Source: Berryella wangjianweii | GTDB lineage: Bacteria; Actinomycetota; Coriobacteriia; Coriobacteriales; Eggerthellaceae | Length of the DNA stretch: 64,000 nt | Assembly: GCA_013201155.1 (NCBI GenBank) | Contig: CP053716.1 | Location: 248,001-312,000 of the forward strand | Direction of reading: 5' to 3' | Part shown: piece after piece, positions 53,346 to 62,192 of the stretch | Layout: every line of letters starts with the position of its first letter | Numbering within the stretch: the stretch's first letter is position 1 | The notes under the pieces: model-generated | Seen by the model: only the letters and a program-made list of their open reading frames with translations | Databases searched by the model: none | What the model was told of the DNA's origin: nothing | Position numbers and translations under genes: made by a program

Positions 53346-55127
53346 CTAGCGGTTGCCGCCGTCGTCGTCGGAGGCGCGCTGCGCGGCCTCGTAGCGCTGC
53401 ACCAGGTTCAGCAGATCATCGCGCGAGTGCAGGTTCGCCTTTCGGTAGATGCGCTGCGTATGCGAGCGCACGGTGCTCTCCGATACGTACAGGGCCTGGG
53501 CGATGCCCTTTGCCGAGCGACCTCCCGTCAGATGCGGCAGCACCTCGGCCTCGCGGCGCGTCAGGCCGAAGTCCTCGGCGATCAGCTCCAGCACATCCAG
53601 GCTGTCCGACGCGCTCATGTCGTCGGACGCATCTTCGGCATCCTCGGGCGCGTCATGGCGGGGGCGGCGAGCCGATGGGCCCGCCAGGGCGTCGGGGTCG
53701 GGTGCGGCCATGTGGTAGATGCAGGTGGGACAGGGGCCCGTGGCGGCGCCGGGCGATGCCTGCGCGGGGTTCGCGGCGTCTGCGGCGCAAACGGCCCCCG
53801 AGGCTGGCAAGGTGGCCGACGAAGCCGCGCCTGCGTGAGCGGCCTCCATTCCGCGCGCCTTCTGCGCCGCGCGCTCGGCAGCGGGGTCGGCGGGCAGGTA
53901 GGGCGATTGGGCAGGGCGCAGGCGCACCTGCTCGTTCTTGCGGTAGATCATCCAGGCGATCAGAAGGGCGTACACCGAGGCCGCGGACACGCTCATGATC
54001 ACGAGCTTCTGGTTTCCGCAGCTGTAGGCGGCCAGGTAGCCGATCCCGATGCCCGCCAGACGCGAGAAGATCGAGATCACGCGGATCAGACCGCCCACGA
54101 ATAGGCCCGAGGCGGCGAAGTCGTAAGCTGCCGCGAAGGCCACGTACATCATGGTGACGTCGAAGAAGCCGTAGCCCACGGTGGTCAGCACGTTCATCAG
54201 CACGGGATTGCGATCCCACAGAAGAGGCAGGATCACCAGCAGGATGATCACCGTGGGGATGATGAAGCGATAGGCCATGTCGAAATCGACGAATCGCTTC
54301 GCCGCCAGCATGATGCCCACCAGCACGATGGCCAGGGCCAGGTTGGCGAACATGGGCAGGCGGTGCGCGTCGTTCACCGATTGGACGTTCAGCACCGTGG
54401 TCTCCCACATGAACCCGAACAGGAACGACACGATGATCGACAGCGCCATGAGGTCGAACAGCGAGGTGAAGGCAGGCCGGCTGTTCTGCATGCGCACCAC
54501 GCAGGCGCGCGGGGCCAGGCGGTCGCGCTGCTCGCAGACGCGCAGGCAGCCGTAGGACAGGCCGCACAGGCCCACCAGGGGAATCACCGCCGGCACGCTG
54601 GAGTCGCTGACGACGATGCTGACCACCAGGAAGGCCACGGCGGATACCAGGAACACCAGCGGCATGATGTAGCCGAGCTTCGAGGGATGCCGTTTGCCCA
54701 GCGTCTCGGCCCACGAGCCCCAGAAGATCCCGTATCCTGCGCCGGTGACGGCGGACGAAACCGTCAGGGCGGGCAGCACCGCGCCGCCCAGGGCCCCTTG
54801 AAACGTGTTCACCAGCGCGATGCCCACCAGACCCAGCGAGGCCAGGGCGAAGGCGGCGGTGGAGGCGTTGCGGCTCAGCGAGCGCCCGGTGTGCTCAAGC
54901 CAGAAGGCGAGGAGGATCAGCATCGTCATGTTCGCGATGAACGACACGACCACCACCATGGTCTGGATGTCGGTGGTGTCCAGGGCTCCCTCCAGCATCA
55001 CCGAGCTGCGGAAGGTAAGCATGCTGCAGGCCCAGAAGAAGGCCATGCCGATATCGCTGAAGCGAAACGCCCAACGGTGGGCAGAGGCTCCGTTGCGGGC
55101 GGTGCTCGCATTGGTACCTGCGGTCAT
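53346..55127 (-). CDS. LuxR-family regulator with about 12 membrane spans
   Basis: The 593-residue protein combines an N-terminal membrane domain of about 12 spans (residues 15 to about 410) with a C-terminal LuxR helix-turn-helix at about 521-582 (LTRREAEVLPHLTGG, then ALYVSESTVRSHTQRIYRK). This architecture is common in Eggerthellaceae next to respiratory-type oxidoreductases. The linker between contains C466-P-T-C469 and an acidic stretch. A ligand-sensing membrane part controlling DNA binding is the likely design. It is divergent from the TorD-Mo enzyme operon, its probable target. GGGAGGAAA precedes the ATG. Confidence 0.9.
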   Translation of the reverse strand: MTAGTNASTARNGASAHRWAFRFSDIGMAFFWACSMLTFRSSVMLEGALDTTDIQTMVVVVSFIANMTMLILLAFWLEHTGRSLSRNASTAAFALASLGLVGIALVNTFQGALGGAVLPALTVSSAVTGAGYGIFWGSWAETLGKRHPSKLGYIMPLVFLVSAVAFLVVSIVVSDSSVPAVIPLVGLCGLSYGCLRVCEQRDRLAPRACVVRMQNSRPAFTSLFDLMALSIIVSFLFGFMWETTVLNVQSVNDAHRLPMFANLALAIVLVGIMLAAKRFVDFDMAYRFIIPTVIILLVILPLLWDRNPVLMNVLTTVGYGFFDVTMMYVAFAAAYDFAASGLFVGGLIRVISIFSRLAGIGIGYLAAYSCGNQKLVIMSVSAASVYALLIAWMIYRKNEQVRLRPAQSPYLPADPAAERAAQKARGMEAAHAGAASSATLPASGAVCAADAANPAQASPGAATGPCPTCIYHMAAPDPDALAGPSARRPRHDAPEDAEDASDDMSASDSLDVLELIAEDFGLTRREAEVLPHLTGGRSAKGIAQALYVSESTVRSHTQRIYRKANLHSRDDLLNLVQRYEAAQRASDDDGGNR

Positions 55128-55198
55128 CTGTGGTTTCCTCCCCTGGTTGCCGTGAAGTCAAAATGATATACAAGGAACGGAACAGATGCCGCGAAAGT

Positions 55199-55231
55199 CA
55201 TCAAAAACTGATGAGTGGTCGAAACTGACCA
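55199..55231. promoter_or_regulatory. Two adjacent inverted repeats between the LuxR gene and torD
   Basis: CATCA-AAAAC-TGATG at 55199-55213 and TGGTC-GAAACT-GACCA at 55216-55231 are perfect five-base arms with similar A-rich loops. They lie in the 215-base divergent region and are candidate operators for the LuxR regulator. Confidence 0.45.
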
Positions 55232-55342
55232 GGGCATAGGTGAAAAATCATCAATTACTGCTGATTCCCCGTTTGTCATCTTCCCGTAATGTTGCGCCTG
55301 GAGATCCAGGGGGGGACGAATCGAACACGGGGGGTGTTTGAC

Positions 55343-55912
55343 ATGTCGCATGCCGATGACCTGATGCGCGCAGCCGAGCTGTTCAGCCCGGTGGGCGCCG
55401 GCGCCGGCTCCAAGCGCGAGTGGAGCGTGGCCCAGTCCATGGCTCGCCGCGCCGTCCTGACGCCGGGGCTGCCCGCGGCGGCGCTTCCGGTCGAGTCATT
55501 CTACAAGAGCTTCGGCGCGCGCCGAAGCGGCTTCGCGGCAACTGCGGGGCACTACCGTTCCGATGCCGCCCGTCACCTTGAGCTTCTCTACACCTCGGCG
55601 GGGATCGGCCCGCTTCCGCGGGAGTTCGCCGCCATGCCCGACCACCTCTCGCTGATCTGCGAGTTCGTTTCGCTTCTGCTTGAGGCGGGCAACACGGAGG
55701 CCGCGCGTCAGGTGGCGTACGACCACCTGGATTGGATGGAGGCCTACGACGAGCGTCTGAACAGCGTGCGCGCTGACATTCAGGCGGAGGTCGCCCAGAC
55801 AGGGGCCGCCGAGGGGACGTTGTCGCACGAGCTGCTGATCGAGGGCATCGATGAGCTTCTCGACGCCGCGCGGGGGGTCAGGCGCGTGCGCGAGGAGCTG
55901 ATGGCCTCGTAG
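55343..55912 (+). CDS. TorD/DmsD-family maturation chaperone
   Basis: The 189-residue all-helical protein has the TorD family middle segment GHYRSDAARHLELLYTSAG and the following LSLICEFVSLLLEAGN, with DHLDWMEAYDERL near the end. These chaperones bind the twin-arginine signal of molybdoenzymes and guard them until cofactor insertion. It sits 70 bases ahead of the catalytic subunit. ATG 55343 follows a G-rich stretch; a GTG three codons upstream is possible. Confidence 0.88.
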   Translation: MSHADDLMRAAELFSPVGAGAGSKREWSVAQSMARRAVLTPGLPAAALPVESFYKSFGARRSGFAATAGHYRSDAARHLELLYTSAGIGPLPREFAAMPDHLSLICEFVSLLLEAGNTEAARQVAYDHLDWMEAYDERLNSVRADIQAEVAQTGAAEGTLSHELLIEGIDELLDAARGVRRVREELMAS

Positions 55913-55982
55913 GTTTGTTCGCGCGCGACATGAGTGGATGAGTGGGATCGAACTATTGGCAAGAGAGGGAGGAAGAACACCG

Positions 55983-58166
55983 ATGGGAGAGAACGTATCA
56001 AGACGACTTTTCCTCAAGGGCGCCGCTGCGCTCGGCGCCGTTTCGGCTGCCGGCACGCTGTCGTACGCCACCTGGGAGAAGACCGCGTACGCTTCTGACA
56101 CCGGCTGGAAGCCCGAGACGCACTACACGATCTGCAACGGCTGCTCCAGCAAGTGCGGCCTGGTGGCTCGCACGCTTGGCGGTCGCCTGTGGACCATCAA
56201 CGGTCACAAGGACGACCCCATGTCGAAGGGAACCGCGTGCGGACGCGGCCATGGCGTGGCGCAGATGGCGTACAGCGACACCCGCCTGACCAATCCGCTG
56301 CGCCGCCGCGAGGACGGCACCTTCGAGGTGTGCACCTGGGACGAGGCTCTGGCCGAGATCGGCGCGCGCGTGAAGAAGATTCTCGCCGAGTCGGGCCCCG
56401 ATGCGCTGGCCGTGATCCACGACCCGCGTCCCTCGGGCAAGTACTACGGCACGCGCTTCATCAACGCGCTGGGGTCGAACAACATCTACAGCCACAACTG
56501 CGCCTGCAACACCTCCAAGGAGGCTGGCCTGAGCGCCGTCATGGGCGCCGGCAGCTGGTCGGTTGACTTCGCCAAGTGCAAGTTCGTGATGTTCATCGGC
56601 CGCAGCTACGGCGACGGCATCCGTCCCTCGTCGGTGAAGTCGCTGGCCGCCGCAGCCGACAAGGGCACGCGCGTGGTGCTGGTCGATCCGCGTCTGAACA
56701 GCTCGGCGATCTTCGCCACCGACTGGGTTCCCGTGACGCCGGGCGGCGATCTTGCCTTCCTGCTGGCCATGTGCAACGTGCTGATCGAGGAGGACCTGTA
56801 CAACCACGAATTCGTCGAGGAGAGCGTGCTGGGCTTCGAGGAGTTCGCCGAGGGCTGCCGTCAGTACACCCCCGAGTGGGCCGAGCCTCTGTGCGGCGTC
56901 AAGCCCGAGCGCGTGCGCTCGCTGGCGCGCGACATGGCCAAGGCCGCTCCCGCCGCCTGCGTCGAGCCTTCGTGGCGCGCGGTGTCAGGCTGCTCGTACG
57001 CCAACTCGTTCGAGACGGCCCGCGCGTACGCGGCCCTGAACGCCCTGCTGGGCGCCTACGGTGCCAAGGGCGGCGCGCTGGTCACCTCCAAGCCCAAGCT
57101 GGGCGACCTTGACCCCGAGAAGTTCCCCAAGGTTCCCAAGCCCAAGAACAAGCGCCTGAGCGACGACGTCTACCCGCTGGTTCCGGCCGGCATGGGCACC
57201 GCCACCGGCGCGGTTGCCACGGGCAAGCTGCGCGGCGTGTTCTTCTACAACTCCAACGGCGCGCGCGGCTACGGCAACCCGAAGCTGTGGGATGCGGAGC
57301 TGGAGAAGATGGACCTGGTGGTTGCCATCGACATCCAGATGAGCGAGACCTGCGAAAAGGCGCACTTCGTGTTGCCCGAGACCAGCTACCTTGAGCGCAT
57401 GGAGATCCCCAACCTGCTGGGCGGCAAGAGCCATGCCGTGAACATGCGCTTCCCCGTGATCGAGAAGATCCACCCCGAGACGAAGTCGGTGGACGAGATC
57501 TTCACCCTGATGGCCAAGGCCTGCGGCGTGGGCCAGTACTTCCCGTTCACGGTGGAGGAGCTGAGCGAGGCCCAGCTGAAGTCGATCGGTGTGTCGATGG
57601 ACGAGCTGCGTGAGAAGGGCCTGGTGAAGCTGCCCGCCGCCGAGTTCAAGTACGGCACGCCGAAGTTCAAGACGCCCTCGGGCAAGGTGGAGCTGGTCAG
57701 CGAGAAGGTGGGCAAGGCCGGCCTGAATCCGGTGATCGGCTGGGTGCCGCGCCGCGTGGAGCCCTCCGCGGGCGAGTTCCACGTGGTCGGCGGCAAGCAG
57801 GGCATCCACTCGCACACCATGACGCTTCCCATCGAGGCCATGAACGCGGTGTCGCGCGAGTACAACCTGGAGCGCGCCTGGATGAACGCCGCCGACGCCG
57901 AGAAGCTGGGCGTGAAGACCGGCGACACGATCGAGCTGAGCAACCACAACTACACCGGCCAGGTTGCCGTGAAGGTGACCGAGCGCATCTGCCCCGGCGT
58001 GCTGTTCATTCCCTCGCATTACGGCGGAACGGCCAAGGAGCTGAAGCGGTCGCTGAACTACGGCATCGACATCTCGCACTTCCTTGACGTGGGGGCCCTG
58101 GAGGACAAGGTGGGCTCGATCGAGAGCCAGGAGATTGCGGTCAAGGTGAGGAAGGTGCAGGCATAA
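55983..58166 (+). CDS. Molybdopterin oxidoreductase catalytic subunit, PsrA/PhsA-like, twin-arginine exported
   Basis: The 727-residue protein begins with a twin-arginine signal (SRRLFLKGAAALG). A [4Fe-4S] set CNGCSSKC plus a distant Cys in GTACGRG is followed by the DMSO-reductase-family molybdopterin domains. In the place of the molybdenum ligand the sequence is SHNCACNTSKEAG, so a Cys ligand is likely. Later motifs include VLVDPRLNSSA, MSETCEKAHFVLPETSYLER and the C-terminal dinucleotide-binding domain. Together with the downstream ferredoxin and NrfD genes this is a three-subunit respiratory complex. The substrate (sulfur compound, N-oxide, catechol or other) cannot be told. ATG 55983 follows GGGAGGAAG. 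Confidence 0.93.
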   Translation: MGENVSRRLFLKGAAALGAVSAAGTLSYATWEKTAYASDTGWKPETHYTICNGCSSKCGLVARTLGGRLWTINGHKDDPMSKGTACGRGHGVAQMAYSDTRLTNPLRRREDGTFEVCTWDEALAEIGARVKKILAESGPDALAVIHDPRPSGKYYGTRFINALGSNNIYSHNCACNTSKEAGLSAVMGAGSWSVDFAKCKFVMFIGRSYGDGIRPSSVKSLAAAADKGTRVVLVDPRLNSSAIFATDWVPVTPGGDLAFLLAMCNVLIEEDLYNHEFVEESVLGFEEFAEGCRQYTPEWAEPLCGVKPERVRSLARDMAKAAPAACVEPSWRAVSGCSYANSFETARAYAALNALLGAYGAKGGALVTSKPKLGDLDPEKFPKVPKPKNKRLSDDVYPLVPAGMGTATGAVATGKLRGVFFYNSNGARGYGNPKLWDAELEKMDLVVAIDIQMSETCEKAHFVLPETSYLERMEIPNLLGGKSHAVNMRFPVIEKIHPETKSVDEIFTLMAKACGVGQYFPFTVEELSEAQLKSIGVSMDELREKGLVKLPAAEFKYGTPKFKTPSGKVELVSEKVGKAGLNPVIGWVPRRVEPSAGEFHVVGGKQGIHSHTMTLPIEAMNAVSREYNLERAWMNAADAEKLGVKTGDTIELSNHNYTGQVAVKVTERICPGVLFIPSHYGGTAKELKRSLNYGIDISHFLDVGALEDKVGSIESQEIAVKVRKVQA

Positions 58167-58702
58167 TGACGCGCTACGGAATGCTCATCAACACCAAGAA
58201 GTGCGTGGGCTGCTATGCCTGCCGCCTGGCTTGCCAGATGATCAACGGCCTGGAGTCGGAAGAGGCGTTCATCCACTTCCAGGACCTGGAGAAGGGAACC
58301 TTCCCCAGCGTGTACGCCGAGGTGATCCCCATGCAGTGCATGCACTGCGAGAACGCCCCGTGCCAGACCGTGTGCCCCACCGGGGCCACCTACACCACCG
58401 AGGACGGCGTGGTGCTGGTAAGCGAGGAGCGCTGCATCGGCTGCAAGTACTGCATGGCTGCGTGCCCCTACGGCGTGCGCATCCAGATCGAGAAGACCGG
58501 CGTGATCGAGAAGTGCCGCTTCTGCTACTACGACGGCAAGCCGGGCAACCCGCCCGCCTGCGTGGGCACCTGCGTGGGTGACGCCCGCGTCTTCGGCGAC
58601 CTGGACGACCCCGAGTCGGACATCTCGAAGGCCGTGGCCAAGCACAACGCCCTGCCGATCGCCGGCAACCTGACCGAGTCCAAGATTTTCTACGTGAGGT
58701 GA
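58166..58702 (+). CDS. Four-cluster [4Fe-4S] ferredoxin subunit (DmsB/PsrB-like)
   Basis: The 178-residue protein has four cysteine groups in order: CVGCYACRLAC, CMHCENAPCQTVC, CIGCKYCMAAC, and CRFCYYDGKPGNPPACVGTC. This is the electron-transfer subunit of DMSO-reductase-family complexes, passing electrons between the membrane subunit and the Mo subunit. The ATG shares one base with the stop of the catalytic gene (TAATG). The stop abuts the NrfD start (TGATG). It has no signal peptide and would be carried out with the catalytic subunit. Confidence 0.95.
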   Translation: MTRYGMLINTKKCVGCYACRLACQMINGLESEEAFIHFQDLEKGTFPSVYAEVIPMQCMHCENAPCQTVCPTGATYTTEDGVVLVSEERCIGCKYCMAACPYGVRIQIEKTGVIEKCRFCYYDGKPGNPPACVGTCVGDARVFGDLDDPESDISKAVAKHNALPIAGNLTESKIFYVR

Positions 58703-59568
58703 TGAACATGGTATGGGGACCCATTATCGCGGGTTATCTTTTCCTGGCCGGCGCGGGTGCAGGTGCCTTCCTTGCCTCTGCGTACCTGGACCTGAAGGGC
58801 TACGATTCGCGCTGGATGAAGCTGGGCGGCCGCGTGCTTGCCCTGGCCTTCCTGGGAATCGGCCTGATCTTGCTGATGATTGACGCCGAGGCGGGCCTGA
58901 AGAATCCGCTGCGCTTCTTCTACCTGGTGATGAACCCGGCGTCCGTGATGACCATCGGCGTGTACTGCATCTGCGTGTTCATGCCCGTGGCCTTCGTGGT
59001 GGCGCTGCTCGACTTCCTGAGGAAGCCGGTGCCCAAGGCGCTGAACTACGTGGGCTGCGCGGCGGCCCTGGCCGTGGCCGGCTACACCGGCTTCCTGCTG
59101 GGCGTGGTGAACACCTACCCGCTGTGGAACAACACGGTGCTGCCGGTGCTGTTCGTGCTGTCGGCACTGACCGCGGGTCTGTCGTCGGTGGCGCTGGTGG
59201 GCCTGTTCGCCGAGCGCGCCGTGCTGGCCAAGGTGCATGAGTTCTCGCGCTTCCACCTGGCGCTGGCGATCGGCGAGGCCATCGCCCTGTTCGCCCTGTG
59301 CGTGATCGTGCACTCCACCAGCGTGGAGGGCGCCGCGTCGGTGGCGTCGATGCTGACGGGCCAGTACGCGGGTCTGTTCTGGCTGGGCATCGTGCTGGTG
59401 GGCATCGTGGTGCCGGGCGTGGTGTCGGCGATCGAGATGCGCAGCGCGAATCACGAGACCCCCGCGGCCTTGGGCATGAGCCTGGTGGCCGAGGTCAGCG
59501 GTCTGGTGGGTAGCTTCTGCCTGCGCCTGATCGTGGTGCTGGCCGCGCTGCCGCTGATCATTCAGTAA
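58702..59568 (+). CDS. NrfD/PsrC-family quinone-linked membrane subunit
   Basis: The 288-residue protein has eight hydrophobic segments. The first span contains GPIIAGYLFLAGAGAGAF, the hallmark of NrfD/PsrC. A conserved polar residue patch occurs in LIDAEAGL-like LMIDAEAGLKNPLRFFYL and in YTGFLLGVVNTYPLWNNTVLP. It anchors the complex and exchanges electrons with menaquinol. The start overlaps the ferredoxin stop; ATG 58708 is an alternative. A hairpin follows 37 bases after the stop. Confidence 0.92.
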   Translation: MNMVWGPIIAGYLFLAGAGAGAFLASAYLDLKGYDSRWMKLGGRVLALAFLGIGLILLMIDAEAGLKNPLRFFYLVMNPASVMTIGVYCICVFMPVAFVVALLDFLRKPVPKALNYVGCAAALAVAGYTGFLLGVVNTYPLWNNTVLPVLFVLSALTAGLSSVALVGLFAERAVLAKVHEFSRFHLALAIGEAIALFALCVIVHSTSVEGAASVASMLTGQYAGLFWLGIVLVGIVVPGVVSAIEMRSANHETPAALGMSLVAEVSGLVGSFCLRLIVVLAALPLIIQ

Positions 59569-59605
59569 TCGCGCGCGGCACGTCAACCGCGCCGATCCTC
59601 CCTTT

Positions 59606-59638
59606 GAGGCCCCTCCCGTGCATGCGGGGAGGGGCCTC
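59606..59638 (+). terminator. Terminator-like hairpin after the Mo-enzyme operon
   Basis: GAGGCCCCTCCC (59606-59617) pairs perfectly with GGGAGGGGCCTC (59627-59638) around nine bases. No T run follows, so it may act with weak efficiency or stabilise the transcript. Confidence 0.65.
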
Positions 59639-59982
59639 GTCGTGCGCGGTGGCCTGGCGCGTCGCCGCGGCGACAGCGCGCAGGCGGCGGCGCAGGGGAG
59701 GGGCGCCTGGAAGGACGCAAGCGCGGACGAGGTCAGCGTGTGTTGACTTTTGCGCGCAACGATGATTAATTGAAATACCATTTACCGAATGGACCCCAGG
59801 CGCGACAGCCTCGATGCTAGAATTTCAGCGAGACTCGAAGCAGGCCTTCGCGCTGCGGCGCATGTGACTCCGCGCATTCGGGTGAGGCCGCATGAAGGTG
59901 CATCGGCGGTTCAGGCGCGGCCCGCCTCGGCTCGGGCGCGTGGCGTTCGCGCCGGGCGCGTCCTTACACGGAAGGGGTCTTC
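59639..59982. other. Intergenic region ahead of the small membrane protein pair
   Basis: About 340 bases without a supported gene. The middle is AT-richer and holds the promoter listed separately. A second TAGAAT box lies near 59818-59823 and a GGAAGGGG ribosome binding site near 59970. Confidence 0.45.
59743..59771 (+). promoter_or_regulatory. Candidate promoter for the small membrane protein genes
   Basis: TTGACT (59743-59748) and TTAATT (59766-59771) are spaced by 17 bases. The -35 is near consensus. Confidence 0.5.
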
Positions 59983-60264
59983 ATGTTCGGATTGAACGGG
60001 TTGGGGGTATCCGAGGCGGTCGAGGCGTTTCTGAACGGATCGATGAGCTCCCCGTTGTTCTTCGTCGCCCTCGTCGTCGTTCGCGTCGCGCTCTCGGCGC
60101 CCTTTGCCTGGGCGGCGGAGCGCAAGGGGTACCGTTACCTGCCGTTTCTGCTGACAGGTGCGTTTCTGATGTGGCTTCCCACGGCGATCATCGCAGTCAG
60201 TCTTCCCGCGCTTCCCGGCTCCACCGCGCACCGGAAGCGCTGCCCCACATGGTCGCAGGACTGA
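59983..60264 (+). CDS. Small hydrophobic protein A of a paralogous pair
   Basis: The 93-residue protein has two hydrophobic helices at about 25-44 and 52-74, linked by AERKGYRY. The second ends with VSLPALPG and a basic tail. GGAAGGGG lies seven bases ahead of the ATG. I do not recognise the family. The next gene encodes a similar protein (shared xxAxxKGYxxxxFxLTG pattern), so the two appear to be paralogues or two parts of a complex. They precede a minus-strand radical SAM gene. Confidence 0.72.
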   Translation: MFGLNGLGVSEAVEAFLNGSMSSPLFFVALVVVRVALSAPFAWAAERKGYRYLPFLLTGAFLMWLPTAIIAVSLPALPGSTAHRKRCPTWSQD

Positions 60265-60455
60265 TTGCCGTCGCCCGAGCACGTCATGGGGTCAGGCGGC
60301 GGGCTGCGGGCTCGCGCGCCGGTTTCGCACCGGGTCGCTGATCGGATTCGCAGGGAAGGCGGATGGGGCGGCTCGGTTCGCGAGCGATAGAGGGCTCGCG
60401 CAGGGTGCCTGCGTCCGAGCGCGCACACCCGACGCGGCCAGGAAGGATGATGACG

Positions 60456-60695
60456 ATGAAAGCGTTTTTTCCCGCAGAGCTGTGGCCTGTGCCCGTCTTG
60501 CTGCTGCTTGGCATCATGGCTGCGCTGGCCTATCCGGCCGCCCGCCACGCGCAGGCCAAGGGCTACAGCTTCTGGCTGTTCGAGCTGACGGGCATCCTGT
60601 TCGGGTTTCTGGTGCCGCTGATTCTCATGGCCGTGCTTCCCGCGCGCGAGGGGTCTGCGCGCTGGAAGCAGCAGAACGAGGGAGCCGTTCGGTGA
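60456..60695 (+). CDS. Small hydrophobic protein B of a paralogous pair
   Basis: The 79-residue protein has two hydrophobic helices at about 9-26 and 42-62, joined by AQAKGYSF. It then shows FELTGILFGF and AVLPAREG plus a charged tail, the same order as protein A. ATG 60456 is preferred because GGAAGG lies nine bases upstream; two ATGs slightly earlier touch that site. About 190 bases separate it from protein A. Function is unknown; a small transporter subunit or membrane stress protein is possible. Confidence 0.72.
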   Translation: MKAFFPAELWPVPVLLLLGIMAALAYPAARHAQAKGYSFWLFELTGILFGFLVPLILMAVLPAREGSARWKQQNEGAVR

Positions 60696-60737
60696 CCCGA
60701 GCGTCCCGATTCCCGCCCGCCCAGGCCGGCGCGGCTT

Positions 60738-62093
60738 CTAGCGCCCGCCGCAGGCGCACTCCTCGGTGATGTTCGAATCCTCGAACAGAAGCTCGCGCTC
60801 GCGTCCGTCAAGCGCCGCCCGCGCCTGGTCGCGCAGATTGTTCAGTCCGCTCAGGAACTGGCGGTACATCACCAGCGTCAGATAGCGGCCCTCGGGCGTC
60901 AGCGTCAGCTCGTTTTCGTCGTCGATGGCGAAGGCTCCGTGCGCTCGCATGAAGGCCATCTCCATGGGCAGTCCCGCCTCCACCGTGCAGCCGAAGTTCT
61001 GCTGGAAGCGCTTCTTGTCGAGGCGCAGGTCGTAGAGGTTCAGCACGAACTGGTAGCGCATCAGGTCGCGCTTGCTCATGTCGCAACGGTGCGACAGCGA
61101 CATGCGCCCCTGGGAGATGGCCTCGTTGTACGCGCTGATGCTGAAGTTGTTCACGTACAGGCAGCCGCGCAGGTGCGTGATGGCCCCCGAGCCGATCGCC
61201 GGATACTCGTCGTACTGCACCGCGTACTCGTCAACCATCAGCGCGCGCTCGCGGGCGGCCAGCTCGTCGTTGCGATTGAACGTCCACAAGGTGCGCCGCT
61301 CGAACAGCGGGTCGTCGCCGCCCGTCAGCACGCCGTCGATGATGTGGTAGTAGCGGCGCTCGCGGTCGTAGTCCATGGCGCCCAGGCGCTCCACCATCTT
61401 GCGCGTGGTGGCGGTGGATATGTACAGCGGCGAGAACGTGGTTTGCTGGCAGCCGCACAGCGATATCTTCTCCAAGTCGCTGAACAGGATGTCCTCGGTC
61501 TGCGAGGGGAAGTTGAAGATCATGTCCACATTCAGCGAATCGAAGTACGGCGCCGCCTCGGCGATCCGCTCCAGGATCTCCTGGCCGCTGCCGTACTTGC
61601 GGTAGCGCTCCATCTGCTTCAGCAGCCCGTCGTCGAAGCTCTGGACGCCCACGCTCAGGCGCTGGATGCGTCCCTGCATCTTCTCAAGGTAGGGCTTGAT
61701 CAGGTGGTTGGGATTGGTCTCGCTGGACACCTCCCTGATGTTGAAGGTGTCGCGCGCCAGGTCGAGGGTCTCGCACAGCTCGTCGATCATGATCGTGGGC
61801 GTGCCGCCGCCCACGTAGATGCTCTCGATGTCGTAGCCCAGGTCCTTCAGCATCAGCAGCTCCTTGCGCATGCTGGCGAAGTAGGGGCGCGCCACATCTT
61901 CCCTGAAGGGGTAGCGGTTGAAGCTGCAGTACGGGCACAGCACCTGGCAGAAGGGCACGTGCATGTACACCATGTACTTCCGGCCGGGCTCGGCCTCGGG
62001 CAGGTGCGTTGCGGTGGTGGGCGTCATGGCCAGGTGGCTTTTGGTCATGCGCTTGATCATCTTGGTGAGAAGGCGCTCTGACAGCATGAGCAT
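60738..62093 (-). CDS. HemW/HemN-like radical SAM protein
   Basis: The 451-residue protein has the coproporphyrinogen-oxidase-like radical SAM domain: MHVPFCQVLCPYCSFNRYPF with CX3CX2C, IYVGGGTPT, SVGVQSFDDGLLK and DMIFNFPSQTED. The C-terminal domain resembles HemW, with YEPAIGSGAITHL-like PAIGSGAITHL and LTPEGRYLTLVMYRQF. The very end, EECACGGR, adds two cysteines. True HemN activity cannot be confirmed; HemW-type heme chaperone or heme-processing function is an alternative. GAAAGGAAG precedes the ATG. Confidence 0.85.
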   Translation of the reverse strand: MLMLSERLLTKMIKRMTKSHLAMTPTTATHLPEAEPGRKYMVYMHVPFCQVLCPYCSFNRYPFREDVARPYFASMRKELLMLKDLGYDIESIYVGGGTPTIMIDELCETLDLARDTFNIREVSSETNPNHLIKPYLEKMQGRIQRLSVGVQSFDDGLLKQMERYRKYGSGQEILERIAEAAPYFDSLNVDMIFNFPSQTEDILFSDLEKISLCGCQQTTFSPLYISTATTRKMVERLGAMDYDRERRYYHIIDGVLTGGDDPLFERRTLWTFNRNDELAARERALMVDEYAVQYDEYPAIGSGAITHLRGCLYVNNFSISAYNEAISQGRMSLSHRCDMSKRDLMRYQFVLNLYDLRLDKKRFQQNFGCTVEAGLPMEMAFMRAHGAFAIDDENELTLTPEGRYLTLVMYRQFLSGLNNLRDQARAALDGRERELLFEDSNITEECACGGR

Positions 62094-62192
62094 GCTTCCT
62101 TTCGGGGTTGGGGCGGCACGGTGGCCGCGTCAAGGGACGGCGTGCGCGGCGGTTCGGTTCGCCGCCTTCGATGCGCGGGTCGCCGAGGGCGG

